Source of the DNA: Oxydemutator sp963693105
GTDB lineage: Bacteria > Pseudomonadota > Gammaproteobacteria > Poriferisulfidales > Oxydemutatoraceae
DNA length: 64,000 nt
Direction: 5' to 3'
NCBI GenBank assembly: GCA_963693105.1
Contig: OY843752.1
Coordinates: 930,001-994,000, forward strand
Positions 8,823 to 18,307 of this stretch are shown here, piece by piece. The notes beneath the pieces were generated by a model. It worked only from the letters and a program-made list of their open reading frames with translations, did not search any database and was not told the DNA's origin. Every line of letters starts with the position of its first letter. The first letter of the stretch is position 1. The position numbers and the translations under genes are program-made.

Positions 8823-10216
8823 TGCCGGTTGTGCTGCTGACCGACGCCTTTTTCTTCGCCTTGATCGCGCTGACCGCGTTCTATGCTTTTTACGTGGCGC
8901 GAAGACCGCACCTGCAGACCGCCTGGCGCAAACTGGCGCGCGACCGCTCGGCGATGGTTTCACTGACGGTCATCGCGTTTTACTTTGCCGTCGCGCTGCT
9001 CGACTCGATTCATTTCAGACCCGTGCTCGAGACCTCGGAAAGCGGCGAGGCCGTGTATTCGAACGAAGTCGTGAGCCTGTTTGACCGGCTGGTGTCGCCG
9101 CTCGGCGAGCGTTTCGAGAAAACCTATTCCGAGCCGCTGGCCGTTCACGCCTACGTTAAGGAGACGGTCGAGGAAGGCGGTGTGCGCCACCGTGTCTATC
9201 CGCGGCTGGAACACGGCGGCGCCGGTCTTGGAGACGCGCGCCGGGCGGCGGCGGACATCGGCTGGCGCGCCGCCGCGTGGGGTCTGGCCGGGCTGTTGTC
9301 GTGCGCCGGACTGCTGCTGCTTCTTTGCCTGGCGCTGGCCGGGCCCGGGCGCGCGCTTCGGGCGCTGCGCGCCGTCGTCTGCAACACCACCGGGCCGCCG
9401 CTGCGCGCCGTCGCCATCACCGTCACGTTGATCGTGGTCGCGATTTTCGTCGTCGCCGGGCTCAGCCACGACTACCACGTGTTCGGCACCGACAAGATCG
9501 GCGAGGATGTGCTGTATCAGGCGCTCAAGAGCGTGCGCACCGGTTTCCTGATTGGCACGCTGACGACGCTGATCATGCTGCCCTTCGCGCTGGTGCTCGG
9601 CGTTTGCGCCGGCTATTTCCTGGGGTGGGTGGACGATGTCATCCAGTATCTTTACACCACGTTGAACTCGATACCGGGCGTGCTGCTGGTGGCGGCCATG
9701 GTGCTGATGCTGCAACTGTACATGGACCAGCACAGCGAGCAGTTCAACGATCTGGTGACGCGCGCCGACATGCGGCTGTTGTTTTTGTGCGCCATCCTGG
9801 GGATTACCAGCTGGACCGGCCTGTGCCGGCTGTTGCGCGCCGAAACGCTGAAAGTCAAGGAGATGGACTACATTGACGCGGCGCGCGCGCTCGGCGTCGC
9901 CCGCCCGCTGATACTGCTGCGCCACGTGCTGCCGAACGTGATGCACATCGTCATCATCACGGTCGCCCTCGACTTCAGCGGCCTGGTGCTGGCCGAGGCG
10001 GTGCTGTCCTACATCGACATCGGCGTTGATCCGACGATGCACAGCTGGGGCAACATGATCAACAGCGCGCGTCTCGAAATGGCGCGCGAACCGGTGGTGT
10101 GGTGGCCGCTGCTCGCTGCCATGGTGTTTCTTTTCGGGCTTGTGCTGTGCGCCAATCTGCTTGCCGACGGCGTCCGCAACGCGTTCGATCCGAGGAGCGA
10201 ATGGAACCCCTCCTGA
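8822..10216 (+). CDS. Oligopeptide-type ABC transporter permease, second subunit (YejE-like)
   Basis: 464 residues from an ATG at 8822 overlapping the upstream TGA by one base. It is much longer than DppC because a large periplasmic insert of about 90 residues follows the first helices, with two extra membrane segments before the binding-protein-dependent transport domain (about residues 235-455). The coupling motif is KEMDYIDAARALGVA followed by LLRHVLPNVMHIV. The insert is typical of YejE-type subunits. Confidence 0.88.
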   Translation: MPVVLLTDAFFFALIALTAFYAFYVARRPHLQTAWRKLARDRSAMVSLTVIAFYFAVALLDSIHFRPVLETSESGEAVYSNEVVSLFDRLVSPLGERFEKTYSEPLAVHAYVKETVEEGGVRHRVYPRLEHGGAGLGDARRAAADIGWRAAAWGLAGLLSCAGLLLLLCLALAGPGRALRALRAVVCNTTGPPLRAVAITVTLIVVAIFVVAGLSHDYHVFGTDKIGEDVLYQALKSVRTGFLIGTLTTLIMLPFALVLGVCAGYFLGWVDDVIQYLYTTLNSIPGVLLVAAMVLMLQLYMDQHSEQFNDLVTRADMRLLFLCAILGITSWTGLCRLLRAETLKVKEMDYIDAARALGVARPLILLRHVLPNVMHIVIITVALDFSGLVLAEAVLSYIDIGVDPTMHSWGNMINSARLEMAREPVVWWPLLAAMVFLFGLVLCANLLADGVRNAFDPRSEWNPS

Positions 10217-11847
10217 GCGTGCGCGATTTGTGCGTCGAGACGGCGTTGCCGGGGCGGCGCGAAACGCTGCTCCGTGACATCGCGTTCGACATTCGTCCCG
10301 GCGAAAGTTTTGCGCTGCTCGGCGAGTCGGGTTCCGGCAAGTCGCTGACGGCGTTGTCCATCCTGCGCCTGTTGCCCGACGGGTTGCGTGTGCGCCGCGG
10401 CGCGGTGCGGCTGCACGGCCAGGATCTGCTGAGGCGGCCCGAGATGTCGATGCGCGACGTGCGCGGCGGCAGCATCGGCATGATCTTCCAGGAGCCGATG
10501 ACCTCGCTCAACCCGGTGCTGACCGCGGGCCGCCAGCTGACCGAGGCGCTCGGCCTGCATCGCGGCGCACGCGGCGCGCGCGCGCGGGACGCGGCGCTGC
10601 AATTGCTGGACGAAGTCGGTATTGACGACGCCGGGCGCGTGTTCGCCTCCTACCCGCACGAGTTGTCGGGTGGCATGAAGCAGCGCGTGATGATTGCCGC
10701 GGCGCTCGCCGGCGAACCCGAGTTGCTGATTGCCGACGAGCCGACCACCGCGCTCGATGTCACCATCCAGGCGCAGGTGCTCGGCCTGCTGAAGAAGTTG
10801 CAGGCCGATCGCGGCATGGCGATGCTGTTTATATCGCACGACCTGTCGGTGGTCGCCGGCATCGCCGAGCGGATTGCGGTGATGCGCGCCGGTGAAATCC
10901 TGGAGCAGGCCGGCGCCGGGGAGTTTTTCGGTCACGCGCACCATGAGTACAGCCGCCGCCTGTGCACGATGCTGCCCGGCCTCGACAAACGCGGACAATC
11001 GCTGTTTGACGGCGCGCGCCTTCCGCCGCCGCCGCGCGGCGGCGAACGGCTGGCGGAAGTCCGCAATCTCGCAGTTCACTTCCCGGTCAGGAAGGGCCTG
11101 TTCAAGCGCATCGTCGGCCACGTCAAGGCCGTGGACGGCGTTTCCTTCACACTCAGGCGCGCACACACGCTGGCACTGGTGGGCGAATCCGGCAGCGGCA
11201 AAACGACGATTGCACGGGCGCTGCTCGGCCTGGTCGAGCCAACCGCGGGCGAAGTTCATCTGGCGCCGCCGGTTGCCGGGGGCGCACGCGGCGCGGCCGA
11301 CGCCTGGGAGCGGCTCAGGCGCAGCGCGCAAATTGTCTTTCAGGATCCGTTCTCGTCGCTGAACCCGAAGATGCAGGTCGGGCAGCTGATCGGCGAAGGT
11401 CTGCGAACGCGGCACGCCGTGCGCGGCGACGCGCTGCGCGACAGGGTGGCGGAGCTGCTGGCGCAGGTCGGCTTGTCGCCCGATTACATGCACCGCCACC
11501 CGCACCAGTTTTCCGGCGGCCAGCGTCAGCGCATCTGCATCGCGAGGGCGCTTGCGGTGGAGCCGGAGTTGATCATCTGGGACGAGCCGACCAGCGCGCT
11601 CGACGTCTCGGTGCAGGCGCGCATTCTCGACCTGTTCCAGCGCTTGCAGGCTGATCTGGGCCTGAGTTACCTGTTCATCACGCACGACATTTCGGTGGTC
11701 GCCTACATGGCGCACGAAGTGGCCGTACTGTACCGCGGACGCATCGTCGAGCAGGGGGAGACGGCGCCGCTGCTGAGCGCGCCGGACCACCGCTATACCA
11801 GGGAATTGTTGTCGGCGGTGCCCGCGCTGCCCGCTTTTGCTGCATAA
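10201..11847 (+). CDS. Fused dual ABC ATPase, oligopeptide type (YejF-like)
   Basis: 548 residues holding two nucleotide-binding domains. Domain 1 has Walker A GESGSGKS, signature LSGGMKQR and Walker B LLIADEPT. Domain 2 has GESGSGKTT, FSGGQRQR and LIIWDEPT. Such fused ATPases energise Yej/Gsi-type peptide importers. The ATG at 10201 lies inside the end of the preceding permease gene (16 bp overlap), showing translational coupling. It completes the four-gene operon. Confidence 0.92.
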   Translation: MEPLLSVRDLCVETALPGRRETLLRDIAFDIRPGESFALLGESGSGKSLTALSILRLLPDGLRVRRGAVRLHGQDLLRRPEMSMRDVRGGSIGMIFQEPMTSLNPVLTAGRQLTEALGLHRGARGARARDAALQLLDEVGIDDAGRVFASYPHELSGGMKQRVMIAAALAGEPELLIADEPTTALDVTIQAQVLGLLKKLQADRGMAMLFISHDLSVVAGIAERIAVMRAGEILEQAGAGEFFGHAHHEYSRRLCTMLPGLDKRGQSLFDGARLPPPPRGGERLAEVRNLAVHFPVRKGLFKRIVGHVKAVDGVSFTLRRAHTLALVGESGSGKTTIARALLGLVEPTAGEVHLAPPVAGGARGAADAWERLRRSAQIVFQDPFSSLNPKMQVGQLIGEGLRTRHAVRGDALRDRVAELLAQVGLSPDYMHRHPHQFSGGQRQRICIARALAVEPELIIWDEPTSALDVSVQARILDLFQRLQADLGLSYLFITHDISVVAYMAHEVAVLYRGRIVEQGETAPLLSAPDHRYTRELLSAVPALPAFAA

Positions 11848-11863
11848 TGAGCGGACAGATGGG

Positions 11864-12661
11864 ATGATGGGACGCTTACACAAACGCGATGCTTTGCACC
11901 TGACGCTGCCGCAAGTGTCGCCGCTATTGTCGCCGTGGTACCGCGAGGCGTACGGGAGCAGGCTGCTTGAAGACACCGGAGCCGCGGTGGCGGACTGGGT
12001 GGAGCAGGCGGTGGGTTATTTCGCGCTTGACATTCGATCGTTTGAGTCCGGCCGCAAGTGGCTCGACAACGGTCTCATCCACTCGCATTTTGCAATCAGT
12101 TGCGCGAAGCAGACAGACAGCCAGGTGGTCGGGGATTTCTCGCAACTGCCGATTGACTCCAGAAGTCTCGACCTCGTGGTCGCGCACCATGTTCTGGAGT
12201 TCTGCACCGACCCCCACGAATTTCTGCGCGAGGTGGACCGCACGTTGATTCCCGAAGGGCGTCTGATTGTCGTCGGTTTCAACCCGTTCGGCGTCCACGG
12301 TCTGCTGAAGTGGTTCAAGCCGCGCCTTGTGCCGCCGTGGGGCGGACGTTTCTACCCGGCGCTGCGTGTCAGGGAGTGGCTCTCAGTGCTGGGCTTTGAT
12401 ATTGAGAAAACGCGCTACTTCGCTTTTCCTTTTTCGTTCTCGAAAAAAAAGGCGGGCGGCCTGGCGTCGCGGCTGTGCCGACGGATTTTGCCGTTCAGCG
12501 GCGCGCTGTTTGCGTTGCTCGCGGTCAAGCGCCTGTCGCGGATTGTCCCGGTCGGCGCATCCTGGTCGCCCGGCAAGGTCCTGGCGGGCAAAAGCGTGCA
12601 ACCGACGACCTTCAAGCGGACCTCGCCGAAACTTTTGCACGGAGAGAAAGAAAATGCCTGA
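11864..12661 (+). CDS. SAM-dependent methyltransferase domain protein upstream of rnhA
   Basis: About 265 residues. A class I methyltransferase core is visible through the post-II region (SLDLVVAHHVLEFCTDPHEF) and GRLIVVGFNPFG. The N-terminal glycine motif is weak. A homologous methyltransferase gene next to rnhA and dnaQ is common in gammaproteobacteria (yafS in E. coli). The substrate is unknown. Two adjacent ATG codons at 11864 and 11867 could serve as start; GGACAGATGGG precedes them. The end overlaps rnhA by eight bases. Confidence 0.8.
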   Translation: MMGRLHKRDALHLTLPQVSPLLSPWYREAYGSRLLEDTGAAVADWVEQAVGYFALDIRSFESGRKWLDNGLIHSHFAISCAKQTDSQVVGDFSQLPIDSRSLDLVVAHHVLEFCTDPHEFLREVDRTLIPEGRLIVVGFNPFGVHGLLKWFKPRLVPPWGGRFYPALRVREWLSVLGFDIEKTRYFAFPFSFSKKKAGGLASRLCRRILPFSGALFALLAVKRLSRIVPVGASWSPGKVLAGKSVQPTTFKRTSPKLLHGEKENA

Positions 12662-13094
12662 AGCACGTCTTCATATCTACATTGACGGCGCCTGTCGGCG
12701 CAACCCCGGCCCGGGCGGATGGGCCGCGCTTTTGATTTACCGGGGGCGCGAGAAAGTGGTGAGCGGCGGCGAGTTGAATACGACCAACAACCGGATGGAG
12801 CTGCAGGCCGCCATCGGTGCGTTGTCCGTGGTGCGGCAGCGGTGTCCGTTGCGCGTCGTCACCGATTCGCAGTATCTGAAAAACGGCGTCGAGCAGTGGC
12901 TCGCGCGCTGGAAGAAAAACGGTTGGAAGACCTCCGACAAGAAGCCCGTCAAAAACATCGACTTGTGGCAGGAACTCGACCGGCTGACGCAGCGTTTCGA
13001 GATTGACTGGCGCTGGGTGCGCGGCCACAGCGGGCATCCCCAGAACGAGCGGGTGGACCAGTTGGCGAGGCGGAATATTCCCGGGGGTGCGTGA
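12654..13094 (+). CDS. rnhA: Ribonuclease HI
   Basis: 146 residues. The catalytic carboxylates are all visible: Asp in YIDGACRRNPG, Glu in NNRMELQAA, Asp in VVTDSQYL, plus His in VRGHSGHPQNE and Asp in ERVDQLA. RNase HI cleaves the RNA strand of RNA/DNA hybrids, removing R-loops and primers. GGAGAG precedes the ATG at 12654, which overlaps the upstream gene. It is followed immediately by dnaQ, but both run in the same direction here, unlike the divergent pair of E. coli. Confidence 0.97.
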   Translation: MPEARLHIYIDGACRRNPGPGGWAALLIYRGREKVVSGGELNTTNNRMELQAAIGALSVVRQRCPLRVVTDSQYLKNGVEQWLARWKKNGWKTSDKKPVKNIDLWQELDRLTQRFEIDWRWVRGHSGHPQNERVDQLARRNIPGGA

Positions 13095-13817
13095 ATGGAG
13101 AGCACGAGACAAATCATTCTCGACACCGAGACGACGGGGCTGGAGCCGGGCGCCGGACACCGCATCGTCGAAATCGCCTGCCTTGAGATGGTGGATCGCA
13201 CGATCACCGGCGAGCAATTCCACCGTTATGTCAATCCCGAACGCAGAAGCGATCCGCGCGCGTTCGAGGTTCACGGGCTGACCGACGGGTTTTTGGCCGA
13301 CAAACCGCGTTTCGGGGAAATCTGGGAGCCTCTTTGCGAATTCATGCGTGACGCCGAGGTGGTTATTCACAACGCCGAGTTTGATCTCGGTTTCCTGGAT
13401 GCAGAACTGGAGCGTCTCGGCCAGCAGGGCTTTCTCGAACAGACCGGCTGCAAGGTGTGTGATTCTCTGGCGCTGGCGCGCAATGAATTTCCCGGTCTGC
13501 AGAACAGCCTGGATGCGCTGAGCGACCGCTTCTCAATTGACCGCTCATCCAGAGACGAACACCACGGCGCGTTGATTGACGCCGAACTGCTCGCCAGAGT
13601 CTATCTCGCGATGACCGGCGGGCAGACTGCGATGTTCGTTCAGGCGCACGGAATCTCCGGCGACGAGCGGTTGCCGGAACTGGGCGGACCCGGCGGCCTC
13701 AACATGGACGATTTGCCGGTCATCCCCGCCGGCCCCGACGAGACCGGGCGGCACGAAAAGTTTCTGGAAAGGCTGGAGCGGGAGTCGCGCGAGGGTTGCA
13801 TTTGGCTCAGAAACTGA
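13095..13817 (+). CDS. dnaQ: DNA polymerase III epsilon subunit, 3'-5' exonuclease
   Basis: 240 residues, matching the E. coli length of 243. Exo I is DTETTGLEPGAGHRIVEIAC, Exo II is HNAEFDLGFLDAEL, and Exo III-epsilon is HHGALIDAELLARVYL. It supplies proofreading to the replicase. The C-terminal stretch after residue 190 is the alpha-subunit-binding tail. The start follows the rnhA stop directly. Confidence 0.97.
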   Translation: MESTRQIILDTETTGLEPGAGHRIVEIACLEMVDRTITGEQFHRYVNPERRSDPRAFEVHGLTDGFLADKPRFGEIWEPLCEFMRDAEVVIHNAEFDLGFLDAELERLGQQGFLEQTGCKVCDSLALARNEFPGLQNSLDALSDRFSIDRSSRDEHHGALIDAELLARVYLAMTGGQTAMFVQAHGISGDERLPELGGPGGLNMDDLPVIPAGPDETGRHEKFLERLERESREGCIWLRN

Positions 13818-13851
13818 TAACTTTATTTCTTCCATTAACCCGAAACCCGAG

Positions 13852-14127
13852 ATGATAATGAAAATACAGATGGCAATTGCCGCCGCATTGGTCGCGTCGG
13901 CATTTTTATACGGTTGTACCACCGAGGACGGCGCGCAGGAGCACACCGCCGCCGGTGCCTACGGCCCCTGGGAAGCCTCGCTCTATAGCGTGGGCGGCGG
14001 CGCGACCGAGATGCTCGGTCCGTTTGAGACGCGCGACCAATGTGCTCATGCTTCGATGGAGCGCCTCGGTGCGGACGACCGCCACGACAAGCCGATGGCT
14101 TTCAATTGCGCGCTGACGCGCAAGTAG
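13852..14127 (+). CDS. Small putative lipoprotein of unknown function
   Basis: 91 residues. The N-terminus has a hydrophobic signal ending in LYGC (Cys22 from the first Met), a plausible lipobox. The mature part is about 70 residues with repeated Gly and charged residues and no recognised domain. Start ATG at 13852 or 13858. It is 34 bp after dnaQ and convergent with the next gene. I do not recognise the family. Confidence 0.6.
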   Translation: MIMKIQMAIAAALVASAFLYGCTTEDGAQEHTAAGAYGPWEASLYSVGGGATEMLGPFETRDQCAHASMERLGADDRHDKPMAFNCALTRK

Positions 14128-14140
14128 CCGTCGGCCCTTA

Positions 14141-15013
14141 TCAGCGAAGATTTTCACGGACAATCCTGGCGAGCGCCGCCGAATCAAGGTTGGCGCCGCC
14201 TTCGTCCACCAGTTTGCACATGCAGTCTGCGGCCAGCGCGAGGCCGCCGAGCCGGATGTTCATCGCCGCCGCCGAGGCGGAAGCGATGCGGAGATCTTTC
14301 AAATGCAGCCCCGCCTTGAAGCCGGGGCGGTAATCCTCTTCGAGCATCCGCCGCCCGTGGACCTCCAGTATCCTGCTGTTGGCGAAGCCGCCGAGCAGGG
14401 CCTCGCGCACGCGCCCGGCGTCCACGCCGGCGGCATTCGCAAACTCCAGCGCCTCGGCGCACGCGAGTATCGTCTGTGCGACGAGAATCTGGTTGCACGC
14501 TTTCGCGACCTGCCCGGCGCCGCTTTCGCCGATGTGAACGATGTGCCCGCCCATCACCCGCAGCAGCGGCAGTGCCCGCTCAAACGCCCGTTGCGGGCCG
14601 CCGACCATAATCGAGAGCGCGCCCTCGATGGCGCCCGATTCGCCGCCCGAGACGGGCGCGTCGAGCAAATCAATTTCTTCGTTGCCGAGGCGCGCGGCGA
14701 TTTCACGCGTCGTTTCCGGCGAAATCGTGCTCATGTCCACCACCAGGCTGCCGGGCGCGGCGCCGTGGATGACGCCGCCTTCACCCAGCAGGACTTCCTC
14801 GACATCGGGCGTGTCGGACACCATGGTGATGCAGAAGGAGGCCCGGCGCGCGGCCTCAGCGGGGCTTTTGCAGGCGACGGCGCCTTTTTCGACCAGCGGC
14901 GTCATGGCTTCGGCGCGCCGCGCGTGGACAAACAGCGAGTGTCCCGCGGCAAGCAGGTTGGCGGCCATGGGCCGGCCCATAATGCCGAGCCCGATAAATG
15001 CGATTTTTTCCAT
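14141..15013 (-). CDS. NAD(P)-dependent beta-hydroxyacid dehydrogenase, GarR/tartronate semialdehyde reductase type
   Basis: 290 residues. The N-terminal Rossmann motif is FIGLGIMGRPMAANL, the substrate loop is DAPVSGGESGAIEGAL, and the catalytic Lys lies in VAKACNQILV. These match 2-hydroxy-3-oxopropionate reductase and 3-hydroxyisobutyrate dehydrogenase. The GALSIMVGG and KACNQI details favour GarR-like enzymes, which reduce tartronate semialdehyde to glycerate. In a C1 user this may connect glyoxylate to glycerate, but the context does not prove it. It is divergent from holA with only 26 bp between them. Confidence 0.82.
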   Translation of the reverse strand: MEKIAFIGLGIMGRPMAANLLAAGHSLFVHARRAEAMTPLVEKGAVACKSPAEAARRASFCITMVSDTPDVEEVLLGEGGVIHGAAPGSLVVDMSTISPETTREIAARLGNEEIDLLDAPVSGGESGAIEGALSIMVGGPQRAFERALPLLRVMGGHIVHIGESGAGQVAKACNQILVAQTILACAEALEFANAAGVDAGRVREALLGGFANSRILEVHGRRMLEEDYRPGFKAGLHLKDLRIASASAAAMNIRLGGLALAADCMCKLVDEGGANLDSAALARIVRENLR

Positions 15014-15039
15014 TGGGTTGATTCCGATATGATAGTGGG

Positions 15040-16059
15040 ATGAAGGCCTATTTTAACCAACTGCCGGGATTGCTCGGCAAGGGCCTGGCGCCGTTCTACC
15101 TGGTGTCGGGCGAAGAGCCCTTGCAGCAGATGGAAGCCGCCGACAAAATCCGCGCCAAAGCCGCGGCGGAGGGTTACGGCCACCGCGAGTTTTTCTTCGT
15201 CGAACCCGACTTCGACTGGGGGCGGCTCAATCTCGCCGCCGACAACCTGTCGTTGTTCGCCGAGCGGCGTTTCATCGACATCCGGCTGCCCGGTGAAAAA
15301 CTCCCGGCGCGCGGCGCGGAATTTTTCAGAGGCGTACTGGAGTCGCCGCCGGAGCAGGTGCTGTTTCTGGTGCAGGCGCGCAAGGTGGACGGCCGTGCGG
15401 CGTGGGTCAAGCGCGTCGCCGGGCGCGGCGTCTGGGTGCAGGTGTACGGCAAGAACCTGGGCGAACTCAAGGTCTGGCTGCACGAGCGCATATTGCGCCT
15501 CGGCCTGGTCGCGGGCGAGGGCGTTGTCGAGTTCATCGCCGAGCGCGTCGAGGGCAACATGCTCGCCGCGGCGCAGGAGGTCGAGAAACTCAAGCTGATC
15601 TGCGGCGACAAGCCGGTGCAACTCGACGAAGCCGAAAAGATCGTCGGCGACAGCGCGCATTACAGTGTTTATGATCTGGCGGACGCGGCGGTCAGCGGCG
15701 ATGGGCGCAGGGCGGTGCATGTCCTGCAGGGGCTGCGCGGCGAAGCCGCTCCGGAGCCGCTGGTGTTGTGGGCGCTGGCCGACCAGGTGCGCCGCCTGGT
15801 TTCAATGGAGCGGCGTCTTGCCGCCGGCGAGAGCCGGGAATCGGTGTTGCGGGCGGTGTGGAAGGCGAAGCAGCCGGTGTACCGCAAAGCGCTGGCGCGC
15901 GGTTTGCGCCATCGCTGGTGGGGGCTGCTGTACGCCTGCCACGAGGTGGACAGGGCGATCAAGGGCTACGGCGTGGACGACGCCTGGCATGAACTGCTGA
16001 GGCTGGTGTTGCGCATGTCCGGCGCCGGTGCGTTGCGCAGGGCGCCCGCCCGGGCATGA
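15040..16059 (+). CDS. holA: DNA polymerase III delta subunit
   Basis: 339 residues, with the HolA pattern: FYLVSGEEPLQQMEAADKIR at the N-terminus, FIDIRLPG, and LAAAQEVEKLKL in the AAA+-like region. Delta opens the beta clamp within the clamp loader. The usual neighbours follow (nadD and rsfS), with proA inserted between. The last codons overlap proA by four bases. Confidence 0.92.
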   Translation: MKAYFNQLPGLLGKGLAPFYLVSGEEPLQQMEAADKIRAKAAAEGYGHREFFFVEPDFDWGRLNLAADNLSLFAERRFIDIRLPGEKLPARGAEFFRGVLESPPEQVLFLVQARKVDGRAAWVKRVAGRGVWVQVYGKNLGELKVWLHERILRLGLVAGEGVVEFIAERVEGNMLAAAQEVEKLKLICGDKPVQLDEAEKIVGDSAHYSVYDLADAAVSGDGRRAVHVLQGLRGEAAPEPLVLWALADQVRRLVSMERRLAAGESRESVLRAVWKAKQPVYRKALARGLRHRWWGLLYACHEVDRAIKGYGVDDAWHELLRLVLRMSGAGALRRAPARA

Positions 16060-17339
16060 ACGATTGGATGCAGGATTCCGGCGCCAATACCCGCATCTGC
16101 CTGAAAGAAATCGGCGAGGCGGCGAGAATCTGCGCCGCGATCATCGGCGCCGCCGAAACCTCGGTCAAGAACGGCGCACTGCACGAGATCGCAAAGCAAC
16201 TGCATCTATCGCGCAAACGTCTGCTGAAGGAAAACGCCGTTGACCTTGAGGCCGGGCGCAAGCGCGGCATCGGCGATGCCCTGCTCGACCGGCTCGAGCT
16301 GACCCCCGGGCGCATGGATGCCATGGTCGCCGGCGTGCGCGAGATCGCCGACCTGCCCGACCCGGTCGGCGAGATCAGCGGCGTGCAGTCGCGTCCTTCG
16401 GGTATTCGCGTCGGGCGCATGCGCACGCCGCTGGGCGTCATCGGCATCATCTACGAGGCGCGTCCCAACGTGACGGCGGACGCCGCGGCGCTGTGCCTGA
16501 AGTCCGGCAACGCCTCGATTCTGCGCGGCGGTTCCGAGGCGATTCATTCCAACCGCGCCATCGCCGGGTGTATTGAGCGCGGACTTGAAAGGGCCGGCCT
16601 GCCCGCGGCCTGCGTGCAGGTCGTCAAGGCGCCGGGGCGCGAGTCCGTCAGTGCGATGCTGGCGCTGGACGATTGCATTGACGTAATCATCCCGCGGGGC
16701 GGCAAGGGACTGATTGAGCGCATTACCGCCGAGTCGAAGATTCCGGTCATCAAGCATCTGCACGGCATCTGCCACGTTTACGTGGACAGCGACGCGGATA
16801 TCGCCATGGCGCTTGCCGTCGCCGAGAATGCGAAGGCGCAGCGCTTCGGCGTGTGCAACGCGATGGAAACGCTGCTGGTCGCCGAAGACGTCGCCGCCGA
16901 ATTTCTGCCGCGTTTTGCCGGGCGCATGAAGAAACACGGCGTCGAGCTCAGGGGTTGCGACAAAACACGCCGGATACTGCCGGACATCGCCGGGGCCGAA
17001 GACGACGACTGGCAGGAGGAATATCTGGCGCCAATCCTGTCGGTGAAAACGGTGGCCGGCCTGGACCAGGCGATCTCGCACATCGAGACCTACGGCTCGA
17101 AGCACACCGACGCCATCGTCACCCGCAACCACGAGCGCGCGATGCACTTTCTGCGCCGGGTGGATTCGAGTTCGGTCATCATCAACGCCTCGACCCGTTT
17201 TGCCGACGGTTATGAATACGGCCTCGGCGCCGAAATCGGCATCAGCACCGACGTGCTGCACGTGCGCGGCCCGGTCGGTCTCAAAGGGCTGACGACGCAG
17301 AAGTTCGTCGTCTTCGGCAGCGGCCAGGTCCGCGAGTAG
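16056..17339 (+). CDS. proA: Gamma-glutamyl phosphate reductase
   Basis: 427 residues. Family hallmarks are MRTPLGVIGIIYEARPNVT, GNASILRGGSEAIHSN and the active-site Cys region FGVCNAMETLL (Cys266 or so), with VNAS-like INASTRFADGYEYGLGAE(I) near the C-terminus. It reduces glutamyl-5-phosphate to the semialdehyde in proline synthesis. The ATG overlaps the holA stop, so the two are translationally coupled. The partner proB is not in this window. Confidence 0.96.
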   Translation: MNDWMQDSGANTRICLKEIGEAARICAAIIGAAETSVKNGALHEIAKQLHLSRKRLLKENAVDLEAGRKRGIGDALLDRLELTPGRMDAMVAGVREIADLPDPVGEISGVQSRPSGIRVGRMRTPLGVIGIIYEARPNVTADAAALCLKSGNASILRGGSEAIHSNRAIAGCIERGLERAGLPAACVQVVKAPGRESVSAMLALDDCIDVIIPRGGKGLIERITAESKIPVIKHLHGICHVYVDSDADIAMALAVAENAKAQRFGVCNAMETLLVAEDVAAEFLPRFAGRMKKHGVELRGCDKTRRILPDIAGAEDDDWQEEYLAPILSVKTVAGLDQAISHIETYGSKHTDAIVTRNHERAMHFLRRVDSSSVIINASTRFADGYEYGLGAEIGISTDVLHVRGPVGLKGLTTQKFVVFGSGQVRE

Positions 17340-17361
17340 CCGGAGTTGCGGGGAACTGCCG

Positions 17362-17991
17362 GTGATTGCGGTCATGGGAGGCGTCTTCGATCCGGTTCAC
17401 TTCGGTCACATCCAACCCGCCCTTGAACTGCTGTCGCGCCCGGAAATCTCGCAGGTGCGGTTGATGCCCTGCCGCGTTCATCCGGACAAGGGCGAGGCCG
17501 GCGCCGATGCGCGCCACCGGTTGCGGATGCTGGAACTGATCGCGGGCGCGGATCTGGCCGTGGACGGCCGTGAACTGGAGCGCGAAGGCGTCTCCTACAC
17601 CGTGGATACGCTGGAGCAGTTGCGCGCCGAAGCGGGCGCCGGGCGGTCGCTTGCCTTTGTCGCCGGACAGGACGCGGCGGCGAAAATATCCGGCTGGCGT
17701 CGCTCCGAGAGCCTGCCGTCGCTGGCCCATCTGATCGTACTGGCGCGTCCGGATTGCGGCGATTATTCGCCGCCGCCGCTGTGGCGTCGCGCCGAAGATC
17801 TGCAAACCCTCGCCACAAGCCCCGCCGGCTGCGTTCATCTGGTGCGCAACCGGCCGGTCGCCGTTTCATCCGGCGCAATCCGCGGCATGATCAGGCGGCA
17901 GGAGCAGCCGCGCTACCTGTTGCCGGGCTCCGTCTGGAACTACATTCGCCGCCATCGTCTTTATGGCTGGAACGAACATCGTGACGCCTGA
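17362..17991 (+). CDS. nadD: Nicotinate-nucleotide adenylyltransferase
   Basis: 209 residues from a GTG at 17362. The nucleotidyltransferase signature GGVFDPVHFGHIQPA lies at the N-terminus and the second motif SSGAIRGMIRR near the C-terminus. It adenylates nicotinate mononucleotide in NAD synthesis. No better upstream start is available after the proA stop. The C-terminus overlaps rsfS. Confidence 0.94.
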   Translation: MIAVMGGVFDPVHFGHIQPALELLSRPEISQVRLMPCRVHPDKGEAGADARHRLRMLELIAGADLAVDGRELEREGVSYTVDTLEQLRAEAGAGRSLAFVAGQDAAAKISGWRRSESLPSLAHLIVLARPDCGDYSPPPLWRRAEDLQTLATSPAGCVHLVRNRPVAVSSGAIRGMIRRQEQPRYLLPGSVWNYIRRHRLYGWNEHRDA

Positions 17992-18307
17992 GCGACTGCG
18001 TCGCCTGGTGCTCGACTGCCTCGGCGACATGAAGGCGCACGACGTGACGGACCTCGATGTGCGCGGCAAAACCACGATCACCGACCGTTTCATCATCGCC
18101 ACCGGCACGTCGAGCCGCCATACACAGGCTGTTTCCGACCGCATCGTCGAGACGGTGCGGGAGAACGGTGTCCGGCCCCTCGGCGTCGAGGGCCGCGACA
18201 CCGCCGACTGGATATTGATTGATCTCGGAGATGTCGTCGTTCACGTGATGCAGGCCGCCGCGCGCAGGTTTTACGATCTTGAAGAATTGTGGCAGGCCGC
18301 GATTTGA
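17963..18307 (+). CDS. rsfS: Ribosomal silencing factor RsfS
   Basis: 114 residues from ATG 17963, or 108 from GTG 17981. The DUF143 core is present: DVTDLDVRGKTTITDRFIIA, TGTSSRHTQAVSD, and DWILIDLGDVVVHVM. RsfS binds L14 of the large subunit and blocks subunit joining in stationary phase. nadD-rsfS is the usual order. It overlaps nadD by 29 bp with the first start or 11 bp with the second. Confidence 0.93.
   Translation: MAGTNIVTPERLRRLVLDCLGDMKAHDVTDLDVRGKTTITDRFIIATGTSSRHTQAVSDRIVETVRENGVRPLGVEGRDTADWILIDLGDVVVHVMQAAARRFYDLEELWQAAI

Noticed and set aside
7614..10042. Long minus-strand frames opposite the ABC permeases
   Set aside because: They are rich in Arg, His and Gln, typical of antisense translation of membrane-protein genes; the plus-strand genes are coupled and conserved.
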